Shown: in pieces, positions 62,262 through 64,000 of the stretch
How positions within the stretch are numbered: the stretch's first letter is position 1
Layout of the letters: each line of letters opens with the position of its first letter
Assembly (NCBI RefSeq): GCF_004912195.1
Contig: NZ_STGW01000005.1
Location: 1-64,000 of the forward strand
DNA length: 64,000 nucleotides
Direction: 5' to 3'
Source of the DNA: Nocardioides caeni
Lineage (GTDB): Bacteria; Actinomycetota; Actinomycetes; Propionibacteriales; Nocardioidaceae
The notes under the pieces: generated by a model
Seen by the model: the letters and a program-made list of their open reading frames with translations, nothing else
Databases searched by the model: none
Told to the model about the DNA's origin: nothing
Position numbers and translations under genes: made by a program

Positions 62262-63053
62262 TCAGGGCAGAACCGGCATGTCATAGAAGCGGCAGATGCC
62301 CCCGAACTCGTCGGCTTCGAGGCTCGCGCCACCGACGAGGGCACCGTCGACATCGGCCTTCGCCATGATGCCCGCGACGTTGGCGGCCTTCACCGAGCCG
62401 CCATAGAGCACGCGTACGGCGTCGGCGGCCTCGTCCCCGAAGGACTCGCGGATCTGGCCGCGGATCGCCGCGCAGACCTCCTGGGCGTCGTCCGGCGTGG
62501 CGACCTCGCCCGTGCCGATGGCCCACACGGGCTCGTAGGCGATGACCAGGCCGGCGACCTGCTTCTTCGACAACCCGGCGAGGGATCCCTCGACCTGCGC
62601 CATCGTGTAGGGCACGTGCTCGCCCGCCTGGCGGACCTCGAGGCCCTCCCCGACGCAGACGATGGGCGTGATCTTCTCACCGAGAGCGGCCTTCGCCTTG
62701 GCGTTGACGATCTCGTCGGTCTCGGCGTGGTACTGCCGGCGCTCGGAGTGGCCGACCACGACGTAGGAGCAGCCGAGCTTCGCCAGCATCCCCGCCGAGA
62801 TCTCGCCCGTGTAGGCGCCCGATGCGTGCGCGGAGACGTCCTGGGCGCCGTACTTGAGCGAGAAGCGGTCGCCGTCGACGATCGTCTGGACCGAGCGCAG
62901 GTCGGTGAACGGCGGGATCACCGCCACCTCGACCTTGCCGTAGTCGTGGCGCTTGTCGGACAACAGCCACGCCAGCTTCTGCACCAGGTGAACGGCCTCG
63001 GCGTGGTTGAGGTTCATCTTCCAGTTGCCGGCCATGAGCGGGGTGCGGGTCAT
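62262..63053 (-). CDS. tpiA: Triosephosphate isomerase
   Basis: Interconverts dihydroxyacetone phosphate and glyceraldehyde-3-phosphate. The 263-residue TIM barrel has the N-terminal [15 protein letters not shown] with catalytic Lys, [14 protein letters not shown] with catalytic His, [21 protein letters not shown] with catalytic Glu and loop 6, and the phosphate site [15 protein letters not shown] 63053 overlaps the pgk stop (ATGA), so pgk-tpiA is coupled. Confidence 0.97.
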   Translation of the reverse strand: MTRTPLMAGNWKMNLNHAEAVHLVQKLAWLLSDKRHDYGKVEVAVIPPFTDLRSVQTIVDGDRFSLKYGAQDVSAHASGAYTGEISAGMLAKLGCSYVVVGHSERRQYHAETDEIVNAKAKAALGEKITPIVCVGEGLEVRQAGEHVPYTMAQVEGSLAGLSKKQVAGLVIAYEPVWAIGTGEVATPDDAQEVCAAIRGQIRESFGDEAADAVRVLYGGSVKAANVAGIMAKADVDGALVGGASLEADEFGGICRFYDMPVLP

Positions 63054-64000
63054 CGGTTCTCCTCCAGGACGGTGATGCCGGGCAGTTCCTTGCCCTCGAG
63101 GTACTCGAGGCTGGCTCCCCCGCCGGTCGAGATGTGACCGAACGCTGCCTCGTCGAACCCGAGCGTGCGGACTGCCGCCGCCGAGTCGCCGCCTCCGACG
63201 ACGGAGAGCCCGTCGACCTCGGTCAGTGCTGCGGCAACGGCTCGGGTGCCCTCCGCGAAGGCAGGCTGCTCGAAGACGCCCATCGGGCCGTTCCAGAAGA
63301 CGGTCCTGGCATCGGCGAGCGCTGCGGCGAACGCGGCGCCGGAGTCGGGGCCGATGTCGAGGCCGAGCGCATCGGCGGGGATGGCGGTCGCCGGCACGAC
63401 GCGTGCCGACGCCTCGTCGCCGAACGAGTCGGCCACGACGATGTCGGTCGGGAGCAGGATCTCGACGCCGATCTCCTTGGCGCGGGCCTGGTAGGAGCGC
63501 ACGGTGTCGAGCTGGTCCTCCTCCAGCAGGCTCTTGCCGACCTCGTGACCGTCGGCCTTGAGGAAGGTGAACACCATGCCGCCGCCGATCAGCAGCTTGT
63601 CGGCCTTGCCGAGCAGGTTGTCGATGACACCGAGCTTGTCGGACACCTTCGACCCGCCCAGCACGACGACGTAGGGACGCGCCGGCTCGACCGTGAGTCG
63701 ACGCAGCACGTCGATCTCCGCCCCCACCAGCGCACCCATGGCGTGCGGCAACCGCTGGGCGACGTCATAGACGCTGGCCTGCTTGCGGTGGACCACGCCG
63801 AAGCCGTCACTCACGAATGCGTCGGCGAGCGAGGCCAGCTCGTCAGCGAAGGCGCCACGCGCTGCGTCGTCCTTGCTCGTCTCCCCCGTGTTGAACCGGA
63901 CGTTCTCGAGGAGCGCCACCTGTCCGTCGGCGAGGGCCGCCACCGTCTCCTTCGCCGAGGCACCCACGGTGTCGGACGCGAAGGCGACGGGGGCGCCGAG
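63050..64000 (-). CDS. pgk: Phosphoglycerate kinase, 5' end outside window
   Basis: Makes ATP from 1,3-bisphosphoglycerate. About 316 residues are visible; the reading frame runs past base 64000 ([18 protein letters not shown]), so the N-terminal third is missing. Present are [50 protein letters not shown], the nucleotide-binding [17 protein letters not shown], and [20 protein letters not shown]. It starts the pgk-tpiA-secG-rbpA cluster on the minus strand; gap probably lies beyond the edge. Confidence 0.97.
   Translation of the reverse strand, partial: LGAPVAFASDTVGASAKETVAALADGQVALLENVRFNTGETSKDDAARGAFADELASLADAFVSDGFGVVHRKQASVYDVAQRLPHAMGALVGAEIDVLRRLTVEPARPYVVVLGGSKVSDKLGVIDNLLGKADKLLIGGGMVFTFLKADGHEVGKSLLEEDQLDTVRSYQARAKEIGVEILLPTDIVVADSFGDEASARVVPATAIPADALGLDIGPDSGAAFAAALADARTVFWNGPMGVFEQPAFAEGTRAVAAALTEVDGLSVVGGGDSAAAVRTLGFDEAAFGHISTGGGASLEYLEGKELPGITVLEENR

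Overview
The window is about 70% G+C by eye and is packed with genes; no gene-free stretch reaches 300 bases. The longest gaps are about 142 bp (42721-42862), 135 bp (6274-6408), 127 bp (26602-26728) and 116 bp (54039-54154). RbpA, an InhA-type FabI behind FabG, an actinobacterial VLRF1 homologue, DUF3099, a CE1758/CE1759 flavin pair and a Suf operon all point to an actinomycete. Gene content and intergenic repeats fit the Nocardioidaceae (Nocardioides-like) best; this assignment is inferred from memory, not from a search. I saw no tRNA, rRNA, CRISPR array, prophage or insertion sequence.

1-14981, mixed metabolism. A frameshifted DUF222/HNH remnant sits at the left edge. It is followed by a nucleosidase divergent from a compact galK, two coupled acyl-CoA dehydrogenases with a perfect palindrome upstream, a membrane-anchored multidomain protein divergent from a secreted protein, peptide deformylase, an HSL-type esterase, a carboxymuconolactone-decarboxylase-like protein with a DapB-like dehydrogenase, a SpoU-type methyltransferase with a siroheme synthase, a Raf-kinase-inhibitor-like protein and a third acyl-CoA dehydrogenase.

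15058-31908. This stretch holds a flavin monooxygenase/FMN reductase pair with a readable promoter and operator, a SpoIIE-type phosphatase, hydrolases, small membrane proteins, a TauE/SafE permease with an ABC ATPase, serB, a SixA-like phosphatase, a secreted protein built on an internal duplication, fabG-fabI, dodecin, moaA, SURF1, an SDR with altered catalytic residues, and glpD.

31908-42720. Here are glpK, a MacB-type ABC exporter, an ABC-F ATPase, a zinc metallopeptidase, a phosphotransferase, a GNAT enzyme, acVLRF1, an SRPBCC protein behind a KstR-like palindrome, and a secreted protein.

42863-64000. This is a conserved actinobacterial core. The suf operon (sufR-sufB-sufD-Rieske-sufC-sufS-sufU-sufT, minus strand) makes Fe-S clusters. 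Two membrane proteins, an ABC-2 exporter and ctaA/ctaB (heme A) follow, then tkt-tal-pgi-pgl (pentose phosphate and upper glycolysis). This order resembles M. tuberculosis Rv1445c-Rv1466, but pgi stands where zwf-opcA would be. An NSS transporter with its MetS microprotein is followed by the minus-strand cluster pgk-tpiA-secG-rbpA.

Across the window at least 26 start codons follow a TANNNT box by exactly 6 or 7 bases, the signature of leaderless transcripts. Operon-internal genes instead start with 1-4 base overlaps or Shine-Dalgarno sites. This contrast was used to choose many start codons.
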